Assembly: GCA_019973575.1 (NCBI GenBank)
Contig: BPUI01000001.1
Location: 2,120,342 to 2,184,341, forward strand
Direction of reading: 5' to 3'
Origin: Gemmatimonadetes bacterium T265
Lineage (GTDB): Bacteria; Gemmatimonadota; Gemmatimonadetes; Gemmatimonadales; Gemmatimonadaceae
Length of the DNA stretch: 64,000 bases
Position numbers and translations under genes: made by a program
In this document: in pieces, positions 1 through 7,742 of the stretch
Position numbering within the stretch: the stretch's first letter is position 1
Layout: every line of letters begins with the position of its first letter
Notes under the pieces: model-generated
Seen by the model: only the letters and a program-made list of their open reading frames with translations
Database searches by the model: none
Told to the model about the DNA's origin: nothing

Positions 1-689
1 ATCTCCTCGTACGCCTGGATGCGGTGGCACCGCCACGCCGGCGCCACGCCGTGCTCGGCGAAGAACTGCACGGTCCGGTTGTGGACGGTCTGGACGAGCG
101 TGTGGTCGCCGACCAGGAACGGGCGCGCCTGGAAGGCCTCGACCGACAGGGCGGCCTCGGGCGCGAGCGGGTCGGCCTCGGCGAGCGCGACGTACCCGTC
201 GTGGTAGGCGCCGATGACGATCGACGTCAGGCCGTCGCGGGCGACGGGCCCCCGGACCACGGCGGCCATCACGTCACCGGCCTCGAGGCGCTCGAGCGCG
301 TGCGCGCTGTACAGCGATTCGCCGACGGTCTCCACACCCGGCAGGGCCGCGACCAGGGTCGCGACGAACCGGGCCCCGATCGTGCCGAGGTTCGGCGCCA
401 GGATCACGTGGGCGCGCCCGGTCGCCCCGGCCGCAAGGGACCGCGCGAGGTCGGCGACGAGCGCGAGGTTCTGGACGACTGCGCGCGCGGGACCGAGCAG
501 CCGCTCGCCCGCCGGCGTCAGGGCGACCGTGCGACTGCTCCGCCGGAAGAGCCGAAGCCCGAGCTCGGCCTCGAGCTCGCGGATGCGCTGGCTCACCGCG
601 GCCGGCACGACGTGCAGGCGCGCGGCGGCGCGCGCGAAGTGCATCTCGTCGGCCACCGTGACGAAGTATTGCAGGTCCCGACCGTCCAC
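1..689 (-). CDS. LysR-family transcriptional regulator, C-terminus cut by window edge
   Basis: DNA-binding regulator of the LysR family. The N-terminus reads DGRDLQYFVTVADEMHFARA, followed by a winged helix-turn-helix segment (AAARLHVVPAAVSQRIRELE) and the usual LysR continuation LGLRLFRRSSRTVALTPAGE, residues about 2 to 70. The rest is the start of the periplasmic-binding-protein-like effector domain. About 229 residues are present; LysR proteins are near 300, so the last quarter lies outside the window. The start is a GTG at 689; no ATG is available in frame nearby. LysR proteins often control a divergent gene, and the fragment at 943 would be the candidate here, but that gene is broken. 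Effector and targets are unknown. Confidence 0.85.
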   Translation of the reverse strand, partial: MDGRDLQYFVTVADEMHFARAAARLHVVPAAVSQRIRELEAELGLRLFRRSSRTVALTPAGERLLGPARAVVQNLALVADLARSLAAGATGRAHVILAPNLGTIGARFVATLVAALPGVETVGESLYSAHALERLEAGDVMAAVVRGPVARDGLTSIVIGAYHDGYVALAEADPLAPEAALSVEAFQARPFLVGDHTLVQTVHNRTVQFFAEHGVAPAWRCHRIQAYEE

Positions 690-942
690 GTGCGTACTCC
701 GCGTTCGCTGTCGTACGCCGCGGACGGCCGACGCTCGTCGTCGTCTCGGTCCCGGCGGCCGCATCATGGTGGCGCCGCGGACCGCGGCGCCGCAATGCGC
801 ACCGATGACGCCACGGCGTGGCGCGTGCGGCGACGCGAGCCCGCGGATCGCGCGGTCACGTCACCGGGCGGGAAGCCTCGGCCCCGCCCGGGGGGCGGTC
901 GCGCGTCTGCGCGTCGCCAGGCAGCATCCTCACACGGAGAAC

Positions 943-1118
943 ATGATCAGTTCGCACGGTGGATCGTCGTGGCGGTCGCCGTGTTCAACGCCGGCGGTTA
1001 CGTGGCCGACGCCGTCGTCCCGTTCGGCGCGACGCAGCGCCTCGACAGTCCGCGGTGGCCGCCACACGCCAAGTTCCACAACGGCCAGTCGGTGCTCACG
1101 GGCATCGGCCTCGGGGTG
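943..1118 (+). pseudogene. Truncated DUF6640-like membrane protein fragment
   Basis: A short plus-strand reading frame (codons in phase with 945) encodes a hydrophobic segment WIVVAVAVFNAGGYVADAV, then the stretch SPRWPPHAKFHNGQSVLTGI, which resembles the start of small DUF6640-type membrane proteins (recalled pattern: first membrane helix, then WPPHARFHN). The family is normally about 130 to 150 residues; here only about 55 remain before homology stops at about 1118, where a transposase remnant on the other strand begins. The only nearby ATG (943) is one base out of frame, so the start also looks damaged. It is read as the surviving 5' end of a gene destroyed by an insertion. Confidence 0.45.
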
Positions 1119-1119
1119 C

Positions 1120-1818
1120 TATCGCCGACGCGTCGACGGCCGCGAGGAGCGCGGCGCCGTCCTCGCCCAGCGTGGGTAGCCGGCGCTCGCGCGCGGGGCC
1201 GCCGGCCGGCGTCCCGGCCCCCTCGACGCGGCGGTCGTAGCGCGCGTGCCACTCGGGCGGCGCGACGGCCCGAAGCCACCTCGGTGCGGCCGCGGCCACC
1301 GTATTGAGCGCGGCGCGGACCGACTCGCCGATGCGCTCCAGGCGGTTGCGGGTGCGCACCGCGGCCAGCACGTGCGTGCTGTCCGTGCGCTGCGTGGTGC
1401 GCGCCTTGATCAGGCCGCGCGCCGCGGCGTGCGCCAGCCGCCGGTCGAGCAGGACCTGCTCGCGGCCGCCGGCGACCAGGCGTGACCGGAACTCGGGGAG
1501 GACCGAGTGGGCGAGGCCCGGGTCCGTCAGCTCGAGCGAGAGCGCGTACTTCCAGTCGATCCGGGCCCGGACCGCCTCGGCGGCCTGCCGGTCCGAGAGC
1601 CCCTCCACGAACTAGAGCACGGTGACGACCGCCAGGCGCCACGGCGGCAGCGCCGGCTGGCCGCGCGCGGGAACGAGCGGGGCGAAGTCGGCGTCGGCGT
1701 ACAACGCGCCGAACTCGTCGCGCCGCCGCACGGCCAGAGGTGGGCGGCGGAAGGCGCGGCGCGCGACGGCCGCGGTCTGCTCGGGGACGGGCGGGATCGG
1801 ACCGGGCTGTAGCGACAC
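1120..1818 (-). pseudogene. IS1182-family transposase remnant, nonsense codon and 3' truncation
   Basis: The frame from ATG 1818 begins MSLQPGPIPPVPEQTAAVAR and contains FVEGLSDRQAAEAVRARIDW and RTDSTHVLAAVRTRNRLERI, patterns typical of the N-terminal half of IS1182-family DDE transposases. An in-frame TAG at 1612-1614 splits it; related proteins carry Gln at that place, so a single C-to-T change would explain it. The sequence ends after about 230 codons in the middle of the protein (family about 450 to 550 aa), exactly where the DUF6640-like fragment begins. It is certainly inactive. It looks like an old insertion whose right part was deleted together with the rest of the neighbouring gene. 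Confidence 0.7.
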
Positions 1819-2139
1819 GCGGCACCTCGGGACTGGGGAGCCCCACCCCCGCCGCGAACGCCGGGCCGATTCGCCAGCAGTGTCATCGCTGATTGTGAGA
1901 TGGGTACCGCGACGCGCATCACCGACCGTTCCGTTTCGTCCTCGCTCCTCGGCTGCCCGAAGTGGCGCCGGTGACGAGGGCGAGTTTGTCCATCGAGGGC
2001 TCCGGTTTTCGGGTTGGGTGCGCGAGCTGTCGGCGGTGGGCCACGGGTCACCGGTCGGCCACCCGGCCCAGCGGCCGGCAGCGTTGCGTCGGCGTCGCCC
2101 ACAGGATCCCGCGAGATGACGTCGGGCGACAGCCGAGAA
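1819..2139. other. Gene-free stretch beside the transposase remnant
   Basis: No convincing gene is seen. This should hold the outer end of the IS1182 remnant (upstream of its start codon), but without the partner end its terminal inverted repeat cannot be fixed. AT-richer patches near 1885-1945 are the only compositional feature. The quinone reductase gene ends at the right border. Confidence 0.4.
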
Positions 2140-3081
2140 TCATGGACTCCCGATCTGGAGAACCAGCTTGCCGCGCGCCTGTCCCGACTGGCTCAGCGCC
2201 GCGGCCGTGCGCCAGTCCTCCAGCGGGAACGTGCGGGCCACTGGGACCGAAAAGTCACCTGCGGCCGCCAGCCGCGCGTACTCGCCGAGCACGTCGTAGC
2301 GCAGCGTGGTCTCGGTGCCGAAGCTGGCGCGCGCGCCGAGGGCATCGGCCGCGGCGAAGTCGCTGAGCGTCAGCACGTGGGCCGGCGCCGTGACGGTCCG
2401 CACGAGGTCCGGCAACGCGTTGCTGACCGGTGCCGCGTCGAGGGCGACGTCGACCGGGCCGCCCGCGAGCGCCCGCACCCGCTCGACCATGCCGTCCCCG
2501 TAGCTGGTGACCTCGGCGCCGGCGGCACGCAGGGCGTCGGCGTACGTCGCGCCGGCGGTGGCAAGGACTCGTGCCCCGTGCCGCACCGCGATCTGCACCG
2601 CGGCGTACCCGACGGTCGAGCCGGCGCCGTGCACGAGCACCGCGGTACCAGCGCCGGCTTCGCCGTCGAGGACGCCGAGTGTGTCCAGCCCCCGGTAGGC
2701 CGTCTCGACCGCCATCGGCAAGGCGGCCGCCTGGACCGGGTCGAGCGCCGGCGGGCGCGGGACCCAGACGTCGAGGAGCGCCTGCCCGGACGCCCCCGCG
2801 GTCGCTCCCGTGTAGCGCGCCGGGCCGAGCACCGCGTCGCCAATCGCGACGCCGGTCACCCCGTCCCCGAGTGCGTCGACTGTGCCGGCGACTTCGAGCC
2901 CGATCCCGCGCGGCAGGTCACCGGCGAAGAGCCCGCCGCACAGCGCCCAGTCGGCCGGGTTCAGCCCGCACGTCTGGACGGCGACGCGAATCTGGCCCGG
3001 CCCGGGCGTGGGCGGGTCGGCGTCTTCGAGTCGCAAGACGTCGAGCGGGACGCCGTACTCGTGGAAGCGGAGGGTGCGCAT
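2140..3081 (-). CDS. NADPH:quinone reductase-like medium-chain dehydrogenase
   Basis: Oxidoreductase of the zinc-independent quinone reductase branch of the medium-chain dehydrogenases, 313 aa, cytosolic, expected to reduce quinones or alpha,beta-unsaturated carbonyls with NAD(P)H. The N-terminal GroES-like fold starts MRTLRFHEYGVPLDVLRLED and contains QTCGLNPADW. The nucleotide-binding motif appears as VHGAGSTVGYAAVQIA at about residue 150, a variant of the usual GAAGGVG loop. The catalytic-zinc cysteine and histidines are not evident. ATG 3081 is chosen because upstream codons run into the operator. The gene is divergent from a TetR gene (start 3169) and shares an operator palindrome with it, so repression by that protein is likely. 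Confidence 0.85.
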   Translation of the reverse strand: MRTLRFHEYGVPLDVLRLEDADPPTPGPGQIRVAVQTCGLNPADWALCGGLFAGDLPRGIGLEVAGTVDALGDGVTGVAIGDAVLGPARYTGATAGASGQALLDVWVPRPPALDPVQAAALPMAVETAYRGLDTLGVLDGEAGAGTAVLVHGAGSTVGYAAVQIAVRHGARVLATAGATYADALRAAGAEVTSYGDGMVERVRALAGGPVDVALDAAPVSNALPDLVRTVTAPAHVLTLSDFAAADALGARASFGTETTLRYDVLGEYARLAAAGDFSVPVARTFPLEDWRTAAALSQSGQARGKLVLQIGSP

Positions 3082-3097
3082 GGGTGCTCCGGATGAG

Positions 3098-3159
3098 GTG
3101 ACGACAGATCCTGTCGTCACGCATGCTAGCGGCGTGACGACAGGTTGTGTAGTCGTTAT
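3098..3159. promoter_or_regulatory. TetR-type operator: perfect palindrome plus degenerate second copy
   Basis: GTGACGACAG at 3098-3107 and CTGTCGTCAC at 3111-3120 form a perfect 10-bp inverted repeat around a 3-bp centre. GTGACGACAG recurs at 3134-3143 and is followed by a decayed partner arm around GTCGT (3152-3156). Both lie in the 87-bp gap between the divergent quinone reductase (3081) and TetR (3169) starts, where a TetR dimer would block both promoters. Confidence 0.75.
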
Positions 3160-3168
3160 CCTCACCGC

Positions 3169-3774
3169 ATGGCACGCTGGGAGGGCGACGCGCGCGGCCG
3201 GCTCGAACGCGCGGCGCTGGAGCTGTTCGACGAGCAGGGCTACGACCGCACGACGGTCGCGGAGATCGCCGAGCGCGCGCGCCTGACCGAGCGGTCGTTC
3301 TACCGCTGGTTCGCCGACAAGCGGGAGGTGCTGTTCGGCGGCAGCCAGGACCTCGTGCAGCAGCTGGTCTCGGCGATCGCCGCCGTCCCCGCGGACACGG
3401 GCGCGCTGCCCGCGCTGCTCGCCGCGTTCGCCACCGCGCCGGCGGTGTTCCGGCCCCGCGAGTTCCTGCGGAGGCGCGCGGCGGTCATCGCGGCCAACCC
3501 GCCGTTACGGGAACGCGAGCTGATCAAGCTGGCGTCGATCGCCGAGGCCCTCACCGCCGCCCTCGTGCACCGCGGCGGGGACCAGACGACGGCGCGCCTG
3601 GTCACCGAGGTCGGCATGGCCGTGCTCCGCCTGACGACCGAACGGTGGATGGCCGACGAGCGCGCCGACTTCGCCCAGGTGCTCTCGACCAGCGCGGCGG
3701 ACCTGCGCGCCGTCACGGCCGCGGGTATCCCGCGTCGGTCCACGCATGCGCGTCCGGTCGCCGACCTCGCATGA
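3169..3774 (+). CDS. TetR/AcrR-family transcriptional regulator
   Basis: Repressor of 201 aa. The N-terminal helix-turn-helix is clear: AALELFDEQGYDRTTVAEIA, then ARLTERSFYRWFADKREVLF (residues about 15 to 58), followed by an all-helical ligand-binding region. ATG 3169 gives the usual short lead before the first helix; a TTG at 3145 would lie inside the operator and is less likely. The divergent quinone reductase and the shared palindromes point to control of that gene and of itself, probably released by an electrophile or quinone. Ligand is unknown. A TTA codon not followed by GGC occurs here, which is rare in this window. Confidence 0.85.
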   Translation: MARWEGDARGRLERAALELFDEQGYDRTTVAEIAERARLTERSFYRWFADKREVLFGGSQDLVQQLVSAIAAVPADTGALPALLAAFATAPAVFRPREFLRRRAAVIAANPPLRERELIKLASIAEALTAALVHRGGDQTTARLVTEVGMAVLRLTTERWMADERADFAQVLSTSAADLRAVTAAGIPRRSTHARPVADLA

Positions 3775-3972
3775 CTGGCCGCCCTTCTACGCGTCGCGGT
3801 TGGCGCGATACGGGGGGCCCCCGAAGGGGCGCCCCGAGGCGAACGCCGGGCCGGGCCTCCTGGAACAGGTCGGCGCCTAACGCAGAAGGGACCCTGACCC
3901 TGATCCGCCGTTCCGAGCCGCCGGGCCTGCGTGCGGCACCGCGCCTCGGGCGCGCGGCCCTCGCTCGGGCGC

Positions 3973-4869
3973 TCAGGCCGTGGCGGGGGTGAGGGTGGCG
4001 GCGAGCACGTCGCGCATCGTCCGCGGGCGGCGGCCGAGCAGCCGCTCGAGCGTCGGGTCGACCGCGGCGAAGTCGCCGCGCCGCGCCGCCCGCCACGTCC
4101 CGAGCAGCATCTCCGCCATCGGCGCAGGGACGCCACGCGCGACCGCGGCGTCCTTCCACTCGGCGTCGGACACGACCACCCGCCGGACCTCGCGCCCGGT
4201 CAGCTCCGAGGCGACCGCCGCCAACTCGGCCAGGGTGACCGCCTCGGCCGCGGTCAGGGGCGGCGTGACGCCGTCCAGGGCGCCGCCCTCCAGCGCGCCG
4301 CCCGGCCGACCCTCCGCGGCGAGCAAGACCGCGTCCGCCTCGGCCAGGTCCGCGCGCGCGGTCCAGGCTACCGGCCCGTCCTCGGGCGCGCGGATTTCGC
4401 CGGCGGCGAGCCCAGGCCCGATCAGGTGCAGCGCGCTCTCGGCGTAGAAGCCGTGGCGCAGCGCCGTGAAGGGCAGGCCCCCCTCGGCCAGCACCGCCTC
4501 GGCCGCGGCGTGGTCGGCCGCCGGCGTGAAGGGCGAGTCGGCTCGCGCCCCCGCGTGGCTGGTGTAGAGCACGCGCCGCGCGCCGGCCGCGCGGGCCGCT
4601 CGGATGGCCGCCGCGTGCATGCGGCGCGCCGGCTCGCCGAGTTGGTCGACCGAAACGGCCAAGACCTGCTCGGCGCCGGCGAACGCCGCCGCCAGCGTCT
4701 CGGGCGCGGCGAAGTCGCCGACGCGGACCGCGACGCCGCGGTCGGCCAACGCCGCCGCCCGGGCGGGGTCGCGGACGCTCGCGACGACCTGGCCCGCGGG
4801 CACGCGGGTGAGCAACTGCTCGACGACGGCCCGGCCGAGTTGGCCGGCGGCTCCGGTCACGACGATCAT
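3973..4869 (-). CDS. NmrA/QorB-type NAD(P)-binding oxidoreductase
   Basis: Atypical short-chain dehydrogenase of 298 aa. The Rossmann motif MIVVTGAAGQLGRAVVEQLL opens the protein and ASVRDPARAAAL follows, as in QorB-like quinone oxidoreductases and NmrA-type redox sensors. A segment RRVLYTSHAGARADSPF near residue 100 corresponds to the family's YxSS/THAGA strand, and FTALRHGFYAESAL near 135 to its R-x-G-x-Y-x-E region. The catalytic Tyr-x3-Lys of classical dehydrogenases is missing, as is normal for this branch. It is divergent from a TetR gene, and the 104-bp gap holds four regularly spaced boxes. Probable role: reduction of quinone-like compounds, or redox sensing. Confidence 0.85.
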   Translation of the reverse strand: MIVVTGAAGQLGRAVVEQLLTRVPAGQVVASVRDPARAAALADRGVAVRVGDFAAPETLAAAFAGAEQVLAVSVDQLGEPARRMHAAAIRAARAAGARRVLYTSHAGARADSPFTPAADHAAAEAVLAEGGLPFTALRHGFYAESALHLIGPGLAAGEIRAPEDGPVAWTARADLAEADAVLLAAEGRPGGALEGGALDGVTPPLTAAEAVTLAELAAVASELTGREVRRVVVSDAEWKDAAVARGVPAPMAEMLLGTWRAARRGDFAAVDPTLERLLGRRPRTMRDVLAATLTPATA

Positions 4870-4898
4870 GCGCGCCTCTCATCGGTGGCGGGGCGGGT

Positions 4899-4973
4899 GA
4901 TACCTACGGTAACCGTACTCTGGTATCGATGGATTCGCAATCCAGATACCACTTCCGCAGTATCATTGGTATC
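4899..4973. promoter_or_regulatory. Four GATACC/GGTATC boxes at exact 23-bp spacing
   Basis: GATACC at 4899, GGTATC at 4922, GATACC at 4945 and GGTATC at 4968 alternate in orientation and start exactly 23 bp apart, so two GATACC-N17-GGTATC palindromes are separated by another 17 bp. Smaller palindromes sit between them (ACGGT-A-ACCGT at 4906-4916; GGATT-CGC-AATCC at 4931-4943). The last box ends directly at the ATG of the TetR gene (4974). The arrangement fits cooperative binding of two or more repressor dimers. Confidence 0.65.
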
Positions 4974-5831
4974 ATGATCGCATCGCCCACCCCGGACCCC
5001 CCACGTCGGCCGGACACCCCGGACGTGCTCGACGCGCGGGAGGACCCGTCGGACCGGCCGGACCAGCGGCAACGGATCGTGCGTGCGACGGCCGCGTTGC
5101 TGGACCAGGGCGGGCGCGAGGCGGTGACCACGCGCGCGGTGAGCGCCGCCGCCGGCGTCCAGCCGCCCGCGATCTATCGGCAGTTCGGCGACATGCGCGG
5201 GCTGCTCGACGCGGCCGCCCGCGAGACGCTCGCGGCATACGTCCGCCGGAAGACGGCGGACGCCGAGCCGGCCGCACGCGGGCCCGCGGCGGACGACCCC
5301 GTCGAGGCGCTGCGGCGCGGATGGGACCTGCACGTCGCGTTCGGGCTCGCCCACCCCGCCGCGTACGCGCTCGCCTACGGCGACTCGGGCGCGGCCGCCG
5401 CAGCGCGCGAGGGCGAGGGCGAGGCACTGCTGCGCGCGCTCGTGGCTCGCATCGCCGCGGCGGGGCGGCTCCGGGTGGACGTGCCGCACGCCGTGCGCCT
5501 GGTCGCGGCGGCCGCGACCGGGGCGACGCTGGCCCTCGTCGCCGCCCCGCCCGGGGCGCGCGACCCGCGGCTGTCGGCGGCCCTGCGCGAGGCCGTGCTT
5601 GCCGCGATCACGGCCGCGCCCGCGTCCGACGCCCCCCCCGATGTGGCGCCCGGCGCCGCGCGCGAGGCCGGGCGCGTGGCGTCGCGCGCCGTGGCCCTGC
5701 GCGCCGTGCTCGCGGAGTCTAACGCCGGGACGCCTGACGGCGCCCCCGACGGCGCGCCGCGTGCCCTCTCCCCGGCGGAGCGCGACCTGCTCGGCGAGTG
5801 GCTCGACCGGCTGGCCGGCGCGGACGCCTAA
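4974..5831 (+). CDS. TetR/AcrR-family transcriptional regulator
   Basis: Regulator of 285 aa. The DNA-binding domain is at residues about 33 to 80 (VRATAALLDQGGREAVTTRA, then SAAAGVQPPAIYRQFGDMRG). The effector domain that follows and an Ala-rich, loosely conserved C-terminal tail make it longer than typical TetR proteins (about 200 aa). ATG 4974 abuts the last GATACC box and shows no Shine-Dalgarno sequence; ATG 4929 is possible but lies inside the boxes. A leaderless message or an internal GTG at 5023 are alternatives. It is divergent from the QorB-like gene, which it probably represses. The TAA stop lies in the recurrent GCCTAAC context. Confidence 0.82.
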   Translation: MIASPTPDPPRRPDTPDVLDAREDPSDRPDQRQRIVRATAALLDQGGREAVTTRAVSAAAGVQPPAIYRQFGDMRGLLDAAARETLAAYVRRKTADAEPAARGPAADDPVEALRRGWDLHVAFGLAHPAAYALAYGDSGAAAAAREGEGEALLRALVARIAAAGRLRVDVPHAVRLVAAAATGATLALVAAPPGARDPRLSAALREAVLAAITAAPASDAPPDVAPGAAREAGRVASRAVALRAVLAESNAGTPDGAPDGAPRALSPAERDLLGEWLDRLAGADA

Positions 5832-5905
5832 CGTTCAGGCGCCTCGGGCGTGCGCGGACCGACGCGCGCGGTGGCGACGAAGGGAGCGGTCGGCGCCACA
5901 CTGGC

Positions 5906-6961
5906 TCACACGCGTGAAGGGATCGCGAACGCGGGCGCGTCCCGTCCGGGCGACCCTCCGGCCTCGGGCGGGGAGCGCCGGGGCGCTCCGCTGTCGGTCC
6001 CGGCGTTCCCCCCGGTGAGGCGTGCCCCGCCGCCGAACGCCCGCCGGTAGGCCACCGGGCTGGTGCCGGTCACGCGCGCGAACCGGTGCCGCAGCGCCGC
6101 CGCGGACTCGAACCCGGCGCGCGCCGCGACCTGCTCGACCGAGAGCGCCGTGGTCTCGAGCAGCGCCTGCGCGCGCCGCACCCGCGCCGTGAGCAGCCAC
6201 TGCAGCGGCGTCGTCCCGGTCTGCGCCCGGAACTGGCGCGCGAGCGTGCGCGGGCTCATCCCGGCCCGCCGCGCGATCTGCGGCAGGCTCAAGCGCCGGT
6301 CCAGGTGCGCCGCCAGCCACGCGAGCAGCGGCTCGAGCGCCACGTCGGAGGCGGGGTCCTGCCGGGCGATGAACTGCGCCTGCCCGCCCTCGCGGGCGAG
6401 CGGCATGACCGTCAGCCGCGCGGCATCGGCCGCGACGGCCGCGCCGTAGTCGCGCCGCACCAGGTGCAGGCACAGGTCGAGCCACGCGGCCGCGCCGGCC
6501 GAGGTGAGGATCTGGCCCTCGTCGACGAAGAGCACGTCGGGGTCGACCGTCACCGCCGGGTAGCGCTCGGCCAGCAACCGCGCGGCGCGCCAGTGCGTGG
6601 TCGCGCGGCGGCCGTCGAGGAGCCCGGCCGCCGCGAGCACGAACGCGCCCAGGCAGAGCGAGACGACGCGCGCGCCCCGGTCCGCCGCCCGCCGGAGCGC
6701 ACCGTACACGGCGTCCGGCACCGGCGCCTCGGGGTCGTAGCCGCCGGGCACGACGACCGTGTCCGCATCCACGAGGTCGTGCAGGCCCCACCGCACGCGG
6801 AGGTCGACCGCCCCCGCCCGCACCGCGCGGCGCTCCGCACACACGCGCACCCGGTACGGATCCGCGACGCCGGGCACCGCCGTGCGGCCGAACACCTCGC
6901 ACGGCATGCCGAGCTCGAACGGCATCACGCCGTCGAGGGCGAGCACGGCGATCGTCAACAT
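5906..6961 (-). CDS. GlxA/FtrA-type AraC regulator with DJ-1/PfpI domain
   Basis: Regulator of 351 aa with two domains. Residues 1 to about 190 form a DJ-1/PfpI-like class I amidotransferase fold: MLTIAVLALDGVMPFELGMP at the start and VVSLCLGAFVLAAAGLLDGR near residue 105, with a Cys at the nucleophile elbow. Residues about 220 to 315 carry the two AraC helix-turn-helix motifs, QIARRAGMSPRTLARQFRAQ and VEQVAARAGFESAAALRHRF, ending in the family signature SPVAYRRAF. ATG 6961 starts at the conserved first strand; earlier in-frame codons look unselected. It is divergent from the HD-domain gene at 7114. A direct repeat GAGCGTTC-GC (7052 and 7102, 50 bp apart) in the gap is a candidate binding site. 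The DJ-1 domain probably senses a small ligand. Confidence 0.88.
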   Translation of the reverse strand: MLTIAVLALDGVMPFELGMPCEVFGRTAVPGVADPYRVRVCAERRAVRAGAVDLRVRWGLHDLVDADTVVVPGGYDPEAPVPDAVYGALRRAADRGARVVSLCLGAFVLAAAGLLDGRRATTHWRAARLLAERYPAVTVDPDVLFVDEGQILTSAGAAAWLDLCLHLVRRDYGAAVAADAARLTVMPLAREGGQAQFIARQDPASDVALEPLLAWLAAHLDRRLSLPQIARRAGMSPRTLARQFRAQTGTTPLQWLLTARVRRAQALLETTALSVEQVAARAGFESAAALRHRFARVTGTSPVAYRRAFGGGARLTGGNAGTDSGAPRRSPPEAGGSPGRDAPAFAIPSRV

Positions 6962-7113
6962 CTGCCTGGCGGTGGCGGGGGTGGGGCGGGAAGCGAACCG
7001 CCCGCGGCGTGGCGCAATTTCGACGAACGACGGCAAAATCGCCACTCCTCAGAGCGTTCGGCACCGGCCAGACTGTCGGCCATGGAGCACCGCGGACCCC
7101 CGAGCGTTCTGCA

Positions 7114-7734
7114 ATGACCAGCACAACTCCCAACTTCGGTGACGTGCTGGCCGTGGGTCGGGCGTTAGACCTTCGGCTGCCGGACAGCCGCACCGTCGCG
7201 GACGCGTACGCCCGGGCGCGCGACGCCTCGGAGCCGTCGCTCTTCCACCACGTCGTGCGTTCGTGGCTCTACGCCGCCGCGCTCGCCCGCGCGCGGTCCC
7301 TTGCGCCCGACGCGGAGCTCCTGGCGGTGGCGACGCTGCTGCACGACCTCGGCCTCGCGCGCGCCTTCGCCGTGCAGCACGGCATGGGCGGGCGCCGGTC
7401 GGAGGTCGTCTGGGACGCGATCGCCCTGCACACGACGCCGTCGATCGGCCGCTTCAAAGGAGTCGACGTCGCCTGCTGCCAGTCCGGCATCGGGTGCGAC
7501 TACGGCGGCCTCGGCTACCCGGAGCTGTCCGGGCGGGAGCAGGACGTCATCCTCGCCGCGTACCCTCGGCTCGGGATGAAAGCGGCGCTGACGACGTGCC
7601 TGTGCGGGATCGCCACGCACCACCCCGAGACCACGCGGGACAACTTCATCGCGGAGTTCGGCGAGCGCTACGTGCCCGGGTACCGGCGCCCGTCGCTCGT
7701 CGACTTCCTCCTGCACGCACCCTTCGCCGAGTAG
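7114..7734 (+). CDS. HD-domain hydrolase, cyanamide hydratase-like
   Basis: Small metal-dependent phosphohydrolase-fold protein of 206 aa. Metal-ligand positions of the HD fold are visible: FHHVVRSWLYAA (residues about 47 to 58), then ATLLHDLGLARAF (HD pair near residue 73) and a later histidine in IALHTTPSIG. This spacing matches the HD-domain proteins related to fungal cyanamide hydratase and Ddi2. The later cysteine-rich part (VACCQSGIGCDYGGLGY) and the region around ATHHPETTRDNF are also typical of that group. ATG 7114 is the first start after a divergent intergenic region. Divergent transcription from the FtrA-like gene suggests that the regulator controls it. The substrate is not known; a nitrile or cyanamide-like compound would be a guess. 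Confidence 0.78.
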   Translation: MTSTTPNFGDVLAVGRALDLRLPDSRTVADAYARARDASEPSLFHHVVRSWLYAAALARARSLAPDAELLAVATLLHDLGLARAFAVQHGMGGRRSEVVWDAIALHTTPSIGRFKGVDVACCQSGIGCDYGGLGYPELSGREQDVILAAYPRLGMKAALTTCLCGIATHHPETTRDNFIAEFGERYVPGYRRPSLVDFLLHAPFAE

Positions 7735-7742
7735 GCAGCCCC

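Noticed and set aside
3746-3880. 44-aa open frame ending in a GCCTAAC stop (HDWPPFYASRLARYGG)
   Set aside because: It overlaps the TetR 3' end, has no family and no ribosome site; could be a gene remnant, but support is too weak to list.
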